Below are positions 1 to 7,179 of a stretch of 8,895 nt of DNA, one piece after another. The DNA is from Microbacteriaceae bacterium (GTDB lineage: Bacteria > Actinomycetota > Actinomycetes > Actinomycetales > Microbacteriaceae). Numbering within the stretch: the first letter of the stretch is position 1; each line of letters opens with the position of its first letter. The DNA lies in assembly GCA_947486475.1 (NCBI GenBank), contig CANKTR010000033.1, forward strand, positions 1 to 8,895. Reading direction: 5' to 3'. Made by a program: the position numbers and the translations under genes. The notes beneath the pieces were generated by a model that saw only the letters and a list, made by a program, of their open reading frames with translations, did no database searches and was not told the origin of the DNA.

Positions 1-585
1 ACCGGCTTCCTTCCACAACTCGCCGAGCCAAATGGCGGCCGACGGGTCCTTCTCGGAAGGCTTGAGGACAACGGTGTTTCCCGCGGCGATGGCGATGGGG
101 AAAAACCACATCGGGACCATGGCGGGGAAGTTGAAGGGCGAGATGACGCCGACGACTCCGAGTGGTTGACGGATCGAATAGACATCGACACCGGTCGACG
201 CGTTCTCGGTGTACGAACCCTTGACGAGGTGAGGAACACCACACGCGAACTCGACGACTTCTTGGCCGCGCGAAATTTCACCGAGGGCATCCGACAGCAC
301 TTTGCCGTGCTCCGACGTCAGGATTTCGGCGAGTTCGCCCTTTTTTGCATTGAGCAACTCGCGGAAGCTGAAGAGAACCGCTTGGCGACGAGCGATCGAC
401 AGGTCGCGCCATTCGGGATACGCCGCATGAGCGGTGGCGATCGCCTTTTCGATGTCGGCCTGGTTGGCGAGGACCACGCGTTTGGTTTCCTTGCCGAGGG
501 CGGGGTCGTAGACAGGGGCGGTGCGGTCGGTCGTGCCGAGGTCGCGTGCGCCGTTGATCCAGTGCGGGACGGTGTTGTTGGTCAT
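1..585 (-). CDS. iolA: CoA-acylating (methyl)malonate-semialdehyde dehydrogenase, N-terminal part
   Basis: Only the first 195 codons are present; the gene continues past the left edge, so the catalytic cysteine (expected near residue 285) is not visible. The enzyme oxidises malonate semialdehyde or methylmalonate semialdehyde to acetyl-CoA or propionyl-CoA with NAD+, releasing CO2, and is the last step of myo-inositol breakdown. The translated part is a typical aldehyde dehydrogenase NAD-binding half: HWINGA at 8-13, the segment SEHGK at 91-95, the conserved SPFNFPAMVPMW at 149-160 containing the oxyanion-hole asparagine N152, and the nucleotide-binding NTVVLKPSE at 170-178. The PFNFPAMVP wording is characteristic of the MmsA/IolA branch. 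The ATG at 585 has AAGGA six bases upstream (plus positions 592-596). It lies 22 bp behind the aldolase gene and is the third gene of the operon. iolA is preferred over valine-pathway mmsA because of its inositol neighbours; the two names cover one family. Confidence 0.93.
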   Translation of the reverse strand, partial: MTNNTVPHWINGARDLGTTDRTAPVYDPALGKETKRVVLANQADIEKAIATAHAAYPEWRDLSIARRQAVLFSFRELLNAKKGELAEILTSEHGKVLSDALGEISRGQEVVEFACGVPHLVKGSYTENASTGVDVYSIRQPLGVVGVISPFNFPAMVPMWFFPIAIAAGNTVVLKPSEKDPSAAIWLGELWKEAG

Positions 586-607
586 GTTTGTTCCTTTTTC
601 CTCAAGT

Positions 608-1489
608 CTACGAACCGTGGACAAGTTGTGCAGCGGTGTCGACGGCTTTCGCCACGTCTCCGCTTCCGGGGTACAGTAACGATCGGCCGACGACGAGCCC
701 TCGCACACCGGGAAGCGTGAGGGCGTTGGCCCACCGTTCGATGAGTTCGTCTTCATTGTCCCCCGGGTCACCGCCGAGCAGAAGGGTCGGAAGTGTCGTT
801 GACGCCATGACGCGGTCCATGTCGGGGACGACGGGGATCTTGAGCCACGAGTAGGCGCTCGAGTTTCCGAGCCCCGCCGCGATGGCAACCGAGAGAATGA
901 CCTGGTCCGTCGACAGGTTGTTGGTGATCGACCCGTTCACCCATTCGCTCATGAACGGTTCGAGCATGATGGGGATTTCGAGTTCGGCCGCCTCGCTCAC
1001 GGCGAACGCCGTCGATTCGAGAGTGTCGGCGGTCGCCTCGTCCTTGAGGTTGATGCGCACGAGGTTCTTGGCGAAGTCGAGGCCGTCGCGCTGAATGGCC
1101 GGCATGTCGTAGGCCGTGTAGCGGTCGTCCATCTCGAAGGAGGAGCCGCGCAAACCACCGCGGTTCATCGAACCGACCACGATCTTGTTGTCAAGGAGTC
1201 CGAGAAGTGCCAGGTCGTCGATAATGTCGGGTGTTCCGAGCACACCGTCGACACCGGGGCGGTCCAGTGCAATAGCGAGGTTGGTCAAGAGTTCGTAGCG
1301 GTTCGACATTGCGGTCGGATTCGCGCCGACCGCGAGCGCCCCGCGGGCGGGGTGGTCGGCGGCGACAATCATGAGTCGTCCGTCTCCGGCGAGAAGTTCG
1401 CGGCGTTGACGGTTCGCGTAGATCTCGGCGAGTCGTCCGGGGTTTGTCGCACGCGTTTCGCGCAGCGCGTCAAAGTCGAGCTGTACCAT
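608..1489 (-). CDS. Cgl0159-family (beta/alpha)8 aldolase-like protein, probable inositol-pathway aldolase
   Basis: This 293-residue protein matches what I know as the Cgl0159 (cg0198) family, TIM-barrel proteins found between iolC and iolA in Corynebacterium-type inositol operons and often labelled deoxyribose-phosphate aldolase-like. By position it should cleave 5-dehydro-2-deoxy-6-phosphogluconate to dihydroxyacetone phosphate and malonate semialdehyde, the IolJ step; that is inference. Visible motifs fit a class I (Schiff-base) barrel aldolase: DHPARG at 45-50, LEPFMSEW at 176-183, WLKIPVV at 215-221 with K217 the likely Schiff-base lysine, and GRSLLYP at 268-274 as a likely phosphate loop. 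An open frame continues upstream to 1636, but the ATG at 1489 is chosen because AAGGAG lies 8 bases before it (plus 1498-1503) and because this ATG overlaps the iolC TAA stop by one base (TAATG), which suggests translational coupling. The stop is TAG at 608-610. No transmembrane segment is seen. Confidence 0.85.
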   Translation of the reverse strand: MVQLDFDALRETRATNPGRLAEIYANRQRRELLAGDGRLMIVAADHPARGALAVGANPTAMSNRYELLTNLAIALDRPGVDGVLGTPDIIDDLALLGLLDNKIVVGSMNRGGLRGSSFEMDDRYTAYDMPAIQRDGLDFAKNLVRINLKDEATADTLESTAFAVSEAAELEIPIMLEPFMSEWVNGSITNNLSTDQVILSVAIAAGLGNSSAYSWLKIPVVPDMDRVMASTTLPTLLLGGDPGDNEDELIERWANALTLPGVRGLVVGRSLLYPGSGDVAKAVDTAAQLVHGS

Positions 1490-2436
1490 TACGAGATCTC
1501 CTTCACGATGGCGAGCACCTCGTCCGTCGTCGGCATCGCCGTCGAACATTCGAGGCGTGACGCCACGATCGCACCTGCCACGTTGGCGAAGCGAAGCACG
1601 TCTTCCAGTTCCCAGCCCTGAATGAGTCCGTAGCACAGAGCTCCTCCAAAGGAGTCACCGGCTCCCAGCCCGTTGACGACCTCAACGAAGTACGGGGGCA
1701 CTTCGACGGCTCCGTCCCGGGTCTTGGCGAGTACCCCCTTGGGGCCCTGCTTGACGATGGCGAGTTCGATACCGCGCTCGAGAAGCGCGTCAGCCGCCCG
1801 GTGCGGGTCGGTTTCGCCCACGGCGACCTGGCACTCTTCTTTGTTGCCGACGGCAACCGTGACTTTGGACAAGGCGGATTCCGCTTCAACCGTTGCGAGC
1901 TCGGGTGAGTCCCAGAACATCTCGCGGTAGTCGAGGTCAAGAATGGTGAGCGGCTTTCGCCCGCGAGCATCCCACGCGACGTGGTGTGCGCCCCGCGACG
2001 GTTCTTCACTGAGTCCCGTGAGGGTCGACCAATAGATGGTCGCATCACGAATCGCGTCGAGGTCCAATTCCGAGGCCTTGATTTCAAGATCCGGCGCTTT
2101 CGGCTCGCGGTAAAAGTAAAGCGGGAAGTCGTCCGGCGGGTAGATCTCGCAGAACACGACCGGGGTGTTCAGCCCCTCGACTCCCGACACGAACCGATCG
2201 CTCACCCCAAGGCGAACAAGTTCGTTGTGGATGAACTTTCCGAACGGGTCGTTGCCGGTGCGGGTGATGACCGCCGAGTTGAGACCGTGCTTCGCGGCGG
2301 CGACAGCGACGTTGGTCGCACTTCCGCCAAGGAACTTGCCGAAACTGGTGACGTCCTCCAATCCGACACCGATCTGCAACGGGTAGATGTCCACACCAAC
2401 GCGACCGATGCTGATGACGTCAAATGAGGTTGTCAT
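1489..2436 (-). CDS. iolC: 5-dehydro-2-deoxygluconokinase
   Basis: A 315-residue PfkB/ribokinase-family sugar kinase. IolC phosphorylates 5-dehydro-2-deoxy-D-gluconate at O6 with ATP in cytoplasmic myo-inositol catabolism. The N-terminal PfkB signature is GGSATNVAVAAAKHG at 37-51. The C-terminal ATP-site signature is NGLGAGDSFGG at 255-265, with D261 as catalytic base and the GAGD anion hole. VGNKEE at 197-202 carries the N-x-x-E metal motif, and KQGPKG at 229-234 the usual K-x-G-x-x-G. The neighbours single out IolC among PfkB kinases: a Cgl0159-type aldolase and iolA follow directly. Three in-frame starts are crowded together (GTG at 2445, ATG at 2442, ATG at 2436). The ATG at 2436 is chosen because GAAGG (plus 2445-2449) sits 8 bases ahead of it, whereas it overlaps or almost touches the others. 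It is the first gene of the operon and is probably controlled by the palindrome at 2483-2496. Confidence 0.93.
   Translation of the reverse strand: MTTSFDVISIGRVGVDIYPLQIGVGLEDVTSFGKFLGGSATNVAVAAAKHGLNSAVITRTGNDPFGKFIHNELVRLGVSDRFVSGVEGLNTPVVFCEIYPPDDFPLYFYREPKAPDLEIKASELDLDAIRDATIYWSTLTGLSEEPSRGAHHVAWDARGRKPLTILDLDYREMFWDSPELATVEAESALSKVTVAVGNKEECQVAVGETDPHRAADALLERGIELAIVKQGPKGVLAKTRDGAVEVPPYFVEVVNGLGAGDSFGGALCYGLIQGWELEDVLRFANVAGAIVASRLECSTAMPTTDEVLAIVKEIS
1498..1503 (-). promoter_or_regulatory. Ribosome binding site of the aldolase gene
   Basis: AAGGAG on the minus strand, 8 bases before the ATG at 1489 and inside the last codons of iolC. It settles the start against the longer open frame that reaches 1636. 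Confidence 0.75.
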
Positions 2437-2444
2437 TGTCATCA

Positions 2445-2449
2445 CCTTC
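2445..2449 (-). promoter_or_regulatory. Ribosome binding site of iolC
   Basis: GAAGG on the minus strand, 8 bases before the ATG at 2436. The spacing favours this ATG over the ATG at 2442 (2 bases away) and the GTG at 2445 (overlapping). Confidence 0.6.
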
Positions 2450-2482
2450 AGTGGTTAGCGGCGAGGAATCTCGTCTGAAACC

Positions 2483-2496
2483 TATGTTAGAACATA
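2483..2496. promoter_or_regulatory. Perfect 14-bp palindrome, candidate operator for an inositol repressor
   Basis: TATGTT-AG-AACATA is a perfect inverted repeat of two 6-base arms around a 2-base centre, in the iolC/rmuC control region. Read on the minus strand its core is TGTTCTAACA. As I recall it, the motif reported for the Corynebacterium glutamicum GntR-type repressor IolR is KGWCHTRACA, and the core matches at nine of ten positions, missing only the C at position four. It overlaps the predicted -10 box of iolC, which suits repression. No regulator gene is in the window, so the binding protein is inferred. Confidence 0.5.
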
Positions 2497-2513
2497 TAGA
2501 CGCGTTTCGCCAA
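2484..2513 (-). promoter_or_regulatory. Probable promoter of the iolC operon
   Basis: On the minus strand a TTGGCG box (plus 2508-2513) is followed after 18 bases by TAACAT (plus 2484-2489). These fit a housekeeping-sigma -35 and -10 pair and would start transcription near 2477, giving a leader of about 40 bases before the iolC ATG. The hexamers are only moderate matches. The support is their position and the fact that the palindrome at 2483-2496 covers the -10 box, as expected for a repressed catabolic operon. Confidence 0.5.
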
Positions 2514-2585
2514 CCAGTCAGAAAAAATTGGCGCTGTGACGCGGCAATACGGTAACTCCGGGGTGCTCACTGTCAGACTGGGGCC

Positions 2586-3866
2586 ATGGACATGATCATC
2601 TACCTTGCAATCGGACTCGTCGTCGGCGCTGTCATCGGGATTCTCGTCGGGCGATACGTTATCGGGTCGTCGACGGGTGACGCGGCCACGGTCGCGGGTC
2701 TCGCCGCCACAACAGAACTTCAACAGCAGCGAATCGCAGAACTTCAGGGCTTCCTTGACGAATTCCGTGAAAAAGAAGCGAAGCGGGGCACCGAGGACAA
2801 CGCGGTGATGACCAAGTTGGAACCGGTGACGCTAATGCTCAAACAATTGGGCGATTCGGTCCGCACCATGGAAAACGAGCGTGGAAATCAGTACACATCG
2901 GTCGTTGACGCCCTCAGAATTTCGGTTGAAAAAACCGAAAAATTGACGGGGCTCACCGCTGGCCTCAAAGCTGCGCTCGGCTCGGGCGGATCATCCAACG
3001 TTCGAGGCGGCTGGGGCGAACACCAGCTCCGTCGTCTCATCGAAGCCGCGGGGCTGGTGGAACACGCCGACTTCAACACCCAGGTGCAAGTCGACGCTCT
3101 CGATGACGAGGGTAAAAAGGGCCGTCCAGACCTCGTTGTCCACTTGCCCAGTGACCGTCACATCATCATCGATTCGAAAGTGCCTACCAATGCCTATATG
3201 GAGGCCGTCGACGCCGCGGCCGAAGGTCGCGACAACACGGCGCTCCTCAAAAAGCACGCCGCCGAGGTCCGCAAACACATGAAGGACATCCACGATCGGA
3301 AGTACACCGTCAAGCTCAGTGGCAGTGCCGACTACGTGATCATGTTTGTCCCCAGCGAAACGATTCTCACGGCCGCACTCAATGCGGATGCCGCTCTCTA
3401 CGACGACGCACTAGACATGAACATCGCGCTCGTATCGCCGAACGTCTTGTTCATGTCGCTCAAGTCGATCGCATTCCTCTGGCACCAACAGGAACAGTTC
3501 GAGAAGGTTCACGTCATCGTCGACCTTGGCAAAGCGCTGTACTCCGAGTTCTACAGCCTTGCCGATCTCGTCAAAAAGTTGGGCGACCACTTCGGCACCG
3601 CGTTGAATGCCTTCAACTCTGTCGTCAGCAAGATGAACGGCGGTTTGCTTCGCGCCGCCAAGGCCCTGCCCGGCTCGGCCAGCGCCGCCATGCCGACAGT
3701 CACCCCCGTCACCAAGGCGGTGACGTCACCGAAGGTCGACAAGTATCCGAAGCCGGATGCCGATGCGTTGGAATTAGACACCGTCATGAGCGTCAATGCT
3801 GACGAATTAGAAATTTTCGATGAGCAGACCACAATGGACACAGATGGAGAACCCGACTCGAAGTAA
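2586..3866 (+). CDS. rmuC: DNA recombination protein RmuC homologue
   Basis: A 426-residue RmuC-family protein. The family has a PD-(D/E)XK nuclease-like core and in E. coli limits inversions at short inverted repeats; the biochemical activity is not well established. The order of parts is typical: one N-terminal membrane anchor at about residues 4-26, a charged coiled coil at about 40-125, a glycine/serine linker, then the RmuC domain from about 140 to 355. That domain has GGWGEHQLRRLIEAAGL at 141-157, GRPDLVVHLP at 179-188 and IIIDSKVP at 193-200, so D182, D196 and K198 are the likely nuclease-fold residues. FVPSE at 254-258 and VSPNVLF at 283-289 are also conserved. The C-terminal tail from about 365 is disordered and acidic. 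The start could instead be the ATG at 2592, which is better spaced (8 bases) from the only weak GGGG Shine-Dalgarno at 2580-2583. The stop lies inside the transporter gene. Confidence 0.93.
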   Translation: MDMIIYLAIGLVVGAVIGILVGRYVIGSSTGDAATVAGLAATTELQQQRIAELQGFLDEFREKEAKRGTEDNAVMTKLEPVTLMLKQLGDSVRTMENERGNQYTSVVDALRISVEKTEKLTGLTAGLKAALGSGGSSNVRGGWGEHQLRRLIEAAGLVEHADFNTQVQVDALDDEGKKGRPDLVVHLPSDRHIIIDSKVPTNAYMEAVDAAAEGRDNTALLKKHAAEVRKHMKDIHDRKYTVKLSGSADYVIMFVPSETILTAALNADAALYDDALDMNIALVSPNVLFMSLKSIAFLWHQQEQFEKVHVIVDLGKALYSEFYSLADLVKKLGDHFGTALNAFNSVVSKMNGGLLRAAKALPGSASAAMPTVTPVTKAVTSPKVDKYPKPDADALELDTVMSVNADELEIFDEQTTMDTDGEPDSK

Positions 3867-5055
3867 GACCGCGCTCCGCGACAGTGTGGTCGCGGTCATC
3901 GGCGTCATCCTGATTGCGGCGAACACCCGCTCGGCCGTTGCGGGGCTGTCCCCCATTTACGACATCATCAACCAGGACGTTCCGCTCGGAATCGACGCCC
4001 GCGCTGTCCTCGGGTCGCTCCCACCGATCGGGTTTGTCATCGGTGGGGTGTTAACACCGCGGCTCACGCGTCGTATCGGACTCGAGTGGAATCTCGTCAC
4101 TCTCGTTGCGCTCATCGCGATTGGGCACGCTGTTCGCGCGTTCGCCACGGACTGGACCTTTCTGGCACTCGGTTCGGCCATCGCCCTGATCGGGTCGGGG
4201 ATGGGCAACGTGTCGCTGCCCCCGACCATCAAGAAATATTTCCCTCACCACATCGGGCCGATGTCGGCGACGTACATCACGTTCGTCTCGCTCGGTTCCG
4301 TCATCCCCCCGCTCATCGTCGTGCCGCTCAGTGAGGCGATGTCGTGGCAGTTCACAGTGGGAATCTGGGCAGCATTCGCCGCCACCGCGCTCATCCCCTG
4401 GTTCGTTGAAATTCGGTCGGGACGCAATTCGGGCGACCCGCTCGGCTCAGTTGTCGGTCGCAAACTGGCACTCACCAAATCCCCCACCGCATGGGCAATC
4501 GCCGTCGCATTCTCGGTGTCGAGCATCACCGGGTACGGGATGTTTGCCTGGCTGCCCGACATCGCCAAGGACGCCGTCGGGATGACCGAGCTCGAAGGCG
4601 GATTGATGCTCTCGGCGTTTGCAATCGCGGGAACGCCAATGTCTCTTGCGATGCCCCTCATCGTGGCGCGGGTTCGAAATGTTGGCTGGCTCGCTGCGCT
4701 CGGTGGGTTGCTCATCTTCACCGGGTTCGGAGCGATGTTGGTCGCACCGACCGTAGCGCCCTACCTCTGGGTTGTCCTCATCGGTGCAGGCCCCCTTCTG
4801 TTCCCGCTATCACTCGTGCTCATCAACCTGCGCACGGAATCCACATCGGCATCGCTGCAACTCAGCGCGTTCACGCAGTTCGTCGCCTACTCGGTCGCGG
4901 CGACTGTTCCCCCGCTCATGGGAATATCGCGCGCGATTACCGGGTCGTGGAGCATCGCGTTGGCATGCCTCGCGCTCTCGGGAATCGCCGCCGCCTGGTC
5001 CGCTGTTGTGTTGTCGCGAAACAACACCGTCGAATCCGAACTCGCCGCGAACTAG
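3820..5055 (+). CDS. MFS transporter, CynX/NimT-like
   Basis: A 411-residue integral membrane protein with about twelve hydrophobic segments and a central hydrophilic loop near 196-222. It resembles the CynX/NimT (cyanate/nitroimidazole) branch of the major facilitator superfamily. The first helix carries ANTRSAVAGLSP at 34-45, the usual N-x-R-x-A-V region of this branch. RLTRRIG at 81-87 is the motif A loop after helix 2. LIGSGMGNVSLPPTIKKYFP at 123-142 and GAGPLLFPLSLVLINLRTE at 322-340 are also family-like. The substrate cannot be deduced, and many relatives are annotated only by similarity to cyanate transport. The gene overlaps the end of rmuC by 47 bases if it starts at ATG 3820, or by 23 bases if at ATG 3844 (residue 9). 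Neither start has a clear Shine-Dalgarno, so the start is unsettled; coupled translation with rmuC is likely. It ends tail to tail with glpX on a shared CTAG. Confidence 0.85.
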   Translation: MSRPQWTQMENPTRSKTALRDSVVAVIGVILIAANTRSAVAGLSPIYDIINQDVPLGIDARAVLGSLPPIGFVIGGVLTPRLTRRIGLEWNLVTLVALIAIGHAVRAFATDWTFLALGSAIALIGSGMGNVSLPPTIKKYFPHHIGPMSATYITFVSLGSVIPPLIVVPLSEAMSWQFTVGIWAAFAATALIPWFVEIRSGRNSGDPLGSVVGRKLALTKSPTAWAIAVAFSVSSITGYGMFAWLPDIAKDAVGMTELEGGLMLSAFAIAGTPMSLAMPLIVARVRNVGWLAALGGLLIFTGFGAMLVAPTVAPYLWVVLIGAGPLLFPLSLVLINLRTESTSASLQLSAFTQFVAYSVAATVPPLMGISRAITGSWSIALACLALSGIAAAWSAVVLSRNNTVESELAAN

Positions 5056-6026
5056 TCCAGCCAGCGCTCGGCGAGATAGTCCGAGTTCACGCGACGGACG
5101 GTGCCGGAACGCGAACGGAAGATGACGCTCTCGGTTCGCAACCATTTGCCCTCGGGGCGAACACCGCGAACCAATTCACCGTCCGTGACCCCCGTTGCGA
5201 CAAAGAACGTGTTGTCACTCGCGACAAGTTCGTCGGCCGAATAGACGTAGTCGAATTTGAGACCGGCAGCGAGACCGCGATTGCGCTCCTCGTCCGTGCC
5301 CCACTGGAGGCGACCCTGAATGAACCCGCCAAGAGCCTTGATCGCGCACGTGACGGCGACGCCCTCGGGGCTCCCGCCGACGCCGTAACACAGGTCGATT
5401 CTGTTGTCCGCGCGAGCCGCGTTAATGCCGGCCGCGACATCGCCGTCGAGAATCAAGCGGGTGTGCGCACCGGCCGTGCGAATCTCGTCAATCGCATCGA
5501 CGTGACGCGGGCGGTCGAGAATGGCGACCTTGATTTCGCTGACCGGCTTCTTCTTGGCCTTTGCGAGCGCCTTGATGTTGTCCGTCAGTGATTGCGACAA
5601 ATCGATGACCCCGTGCCCGTCCTCGTTTGACACCAGTTTTTCCATGTAAAACACGCTCGATGCATCGAGCATGGAACCGCGATCGGACACGGCGAGCATC
5701 GAGATCGCGTGCCCGCGGCCCGCGGCCGTGAGACTCGTGCCGTCAATCGGGTCGACCGCGATGTCGCATTCTGGTCCGTTTCCGTTTCCGACAACCTCAC
5801 CGTTGAACAGCATCGGGGCGTTGTCCTTTTCGCCTTCGCCGATAACGATGGTTCCCTGGAAGTTGACCGTGCCAAGAAACTTTCGCATCGCGTCGACCGC
5901 CGCGCCATCGGCGGCGTTCTTGTCACCGCGACCGATGAACGGGTGAGCGCGAATCGCCGCTGCTTCGGTCGATCGCACCAGTTCGAGGGCGAGGTTGCGA
6001 TCCGGATGGGCGAACTGGTTTGTCAT
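5052..6026 (-). CDS. glpX: Class II fructose-1,6-bisphosphatase
   Basis: A 324-residue GlpX-family phosphatase that hydrolyses fructose 1,6-bisphosphate to fructose 6-phosphate in gluconeogenesis; in actinobacteria this is the usual main FBPase. Metal and substrate motifs are all present: GRGDKNAAD at 32-40, GEGEKDNAPML at 63-73, DPIDGT at 92-97, LDGDVAAG at 193-200 and GGSPEG at 217-222. Length is normal for the family. The frame is open up to 6152, but the ATG at 6026 is chosen because AGGGGA lies 5 bases upstream (plus 6032-6037) and the protein then begins with the expected NLALELVRSTEAAA segment. The longer reading would run into the fba start region. The gene is divergent from fba across 124 bp and convergent with the transporter gene, sharing CTAG at 5052-5055. 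Gene and function call are firm. Confidence 0.96.
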   Translation of the reverse strand: MTNQFAHPDRNLALELVRSTEAAAIRAHPFIGRGDKNAADGAAVDAMRKFLGTVNFQGTIVIGEGEKDNAPMLFNGEVVGNGNGPECDIAVDPIDGTSLTAAGRGHAISMLAVSDRGSMLDASSVFYMEKLVSNEDGHGVIDLSQSLTDNIKALAKAKKKPVSEIKVAILDRPRHVDAIDEIRTAGAHTRLILDGDVAAGINAARADNRIDLCYGVGGSPEGVAVTCAIKALGGFIQGRLQWGTDEERNRGLAAGLKFDYVYSADELVASDNTFFVATGVTDGELVRGVRPEGKWLRTESVIFRSRSGTVRRVNSDYLAERWLD

Positions 6027-6108
6027 GAAAATCCCCTGTGTCAGGTGAAATGCGAACTCGTCGCGGGTGGATCGGTGTGACTCCAGACTATCCGTTAGCC
6101 CCCGACAG

Positions 6109-6114
6109 TAGAAT
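6109..6114 (+). promoter_or_regulatory. Candidate -10 box of fba
   Basis: TAGAAT at this position would place the fba transcription start near 6121, with a leader of about 30 bases ending in the AAGGAG ribosome site at 6141-6146. No good -35 box is seen at 16-18 bases upstream, so the call rests on the -10 match and its position alone. No clear promoter could be picked for glpX on the other strand of the same 124-bp region. Confidence 0.4.
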
Positions 6115-6150
6115 GAACGCGCGCACTCGCCCCTCATTTCAAGGAGACCC

Positions 6151-7179
6151 ATGCCCGTCGCAACACCGGACCACTACGCCGAAATGCTGGACACCGCCAA
6201 GAAGAACGTCTTCGCGTTCCCCGCGATCAACGTCTCGTCGTCGTCGACCATCAACGCCGTGTTGCAGGGACTCACCGAGGCCGGTTCCGATGGAATTATT
6301 CAGGTCACGACGGGTGGCGCTGATTTCTTCGCCGGGCACACCGTGAAGGCACGCGCAACGGGTGCGCTGGCAATGGCTCGGTTCGTGCACGAAGTCGCTA
6401 AGTCGTACCCCGTCACCGTTGCCGTCCACACCGACCATTGCCCCAAGGACGCACTCGACGGCTTTGTTTTCCCGCTCATTGAAGCGAGCGAAGAAGAAGT
6501 CAAGGCCGGTCGTAACCCGATATTCCAGTCGCACATGTGGGACGGGTCGGCTGTTCCGCTCGCCGAGAACCTCACAATCGCTCAATCAATCCTGAAAAAG
6601 ACCAAGAACATCAATGCCATCCTCGAGGTCGAAATCGGTGTCGTCGGCGGCGAAGAGGATGGCGTCAGCCACGACATCAACGAAAATCTCTACACGACCC
6701 TTGATGATGCGATCGCTATGGTCGACGCGCTCGGACTTGGTGAAAACGGACGTTACATGGCCGCCCTCACCTTCGGGAACGTTCACGGTGTGTACAAGCC
6801 AGGGAACGTGAAGCTGCGCCCCGAAATCCTCGCCGAGATTCAGGACGGTCTCGCGAAAAAATACGGCACCGAGGCAAAACCCCTCGACCTCGTCTTTCAC
6901 GGTGGGTCGGGCTCGACCGAGGACGAGATCTTCGACGCTGTCCGGAACGGAGTCGTCAAGATGAACCTCGACACCGACACCCAATACGCGTTCACCCGAT
7001 CGGTCGCCGACACGATGTTCACAAACTACGACGGAGTTCTCAAGGTTGACGGCGAGGTCGGAAACAAAAAGGTCTATGACCCGCGTTCGTGGGGCAAACT
7101 CGCCGAAACGGCGATGGCGTCACGCGTCGTCGACTATGCCAAGCAGCTCGGCTCGGCCGGGCACGCGCTGTCGCGCTAG
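6151..7179 (+). CDS. fba: Class II fructose-bisphosphate aldolase
   Basis: A 342-residue zinc-dependent aldolase that interconverts fructose 1,6-bisphosphate with glyceraldehyde 3-phosphate and dihydroxyacetone phosphate. All class IIA active-site motifs are visible: HTDHCPK at 93-99 with catalytic D95 and zinc ligand H96, [11 protein letters not shown] at 161-171, GNVHG at 209-213 with zinc ligand H212, VFHGGSGS at 248-255 with zinc ligand H250, and the phosphate-binding NLDTDTQ at 272-278. Residue roles are assigned by analogy with the E. coli enzyme. The ATG at 6151 is preceded by AAGGAG four bases upstream. Length is normal. It diverges from glpX, so consecutive steps of gluconeogenesis sit back to back, and it converges with ispH on a shared CTAG at 7176-7179. 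It should not be confused with the inositol-pathway IolJ aldolase of Bacillus, which belongs to a related class II family; the full FBA motif set supports glycolytic Fba. Confidence 0.96.
   Translation: MPVATPDHYAEMLDTAKKNVFAFPAINVSSSSTINAVLQGLTEAGSDGIIQVTTGGADFFAGHTVKARATGALAMARFVHEVAKSYPVTVAVHTDHCPKDALDGFVFPLIEASEEEVKAGRNPIFQSHMWDGSAVPLAENLTIAQSILKKTKNINAILEVEIGVVGGEEDGVSHDINENLYTTLDDAIAMVDALGLGENGRYMAALTFGNVHGVYKPGNVKLRPEILAEIQDGLAKKYGTEAKPLDLVFHGGSGSTEDEIFDAVRNGVVKMNLDTDTQYAFTRSVADTMFTNYDGVLKVDGEVGNKKVYDPRSWGKLAETAMASRVVDYAKQLGSAGHALSR

Noticed and set aside
166..720. A 184-codon plus-strand open frame opposite iolA
   Set aside because: The minus strand encodes an unmistakable aldehyde dehydrogenase here; this frame has no start signals and no family resemblance.
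1490..1636. Upstream extension of the aldolase-like gene by 49 codons
   Set aside because: It would overlap iolC by about 150 bases, the extra residues are low-complexity arginine-rich sequence, and the ATG at 1489 has an excellent ribosome site.
2528..2557. A promoter for rmuC using TTGGCG at 2528-2533
   Set aside because: No acceptable -10 hexamer lies at 16-19 bases; the best candidate there (GTAACT) is a poor match, so no promoter is annotated.
4491..5591. A 366-codon open frame on the plus strand across the end of the transporter gene and the 3' half of glpX
   Set aside because: It overlaps two genes with full family motifs on other frames, its translation is rich in arginine and histidine with no recognisable domain, and it has no ribosome site. 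It is a by-product of high GC content.
6035..6045. CCTG-TGT-CAGG repeat as an operator near glpX
   Set aside because: The arms are only four bases and overlap the glpX ribosome site; this size of repeat is expected by chance.
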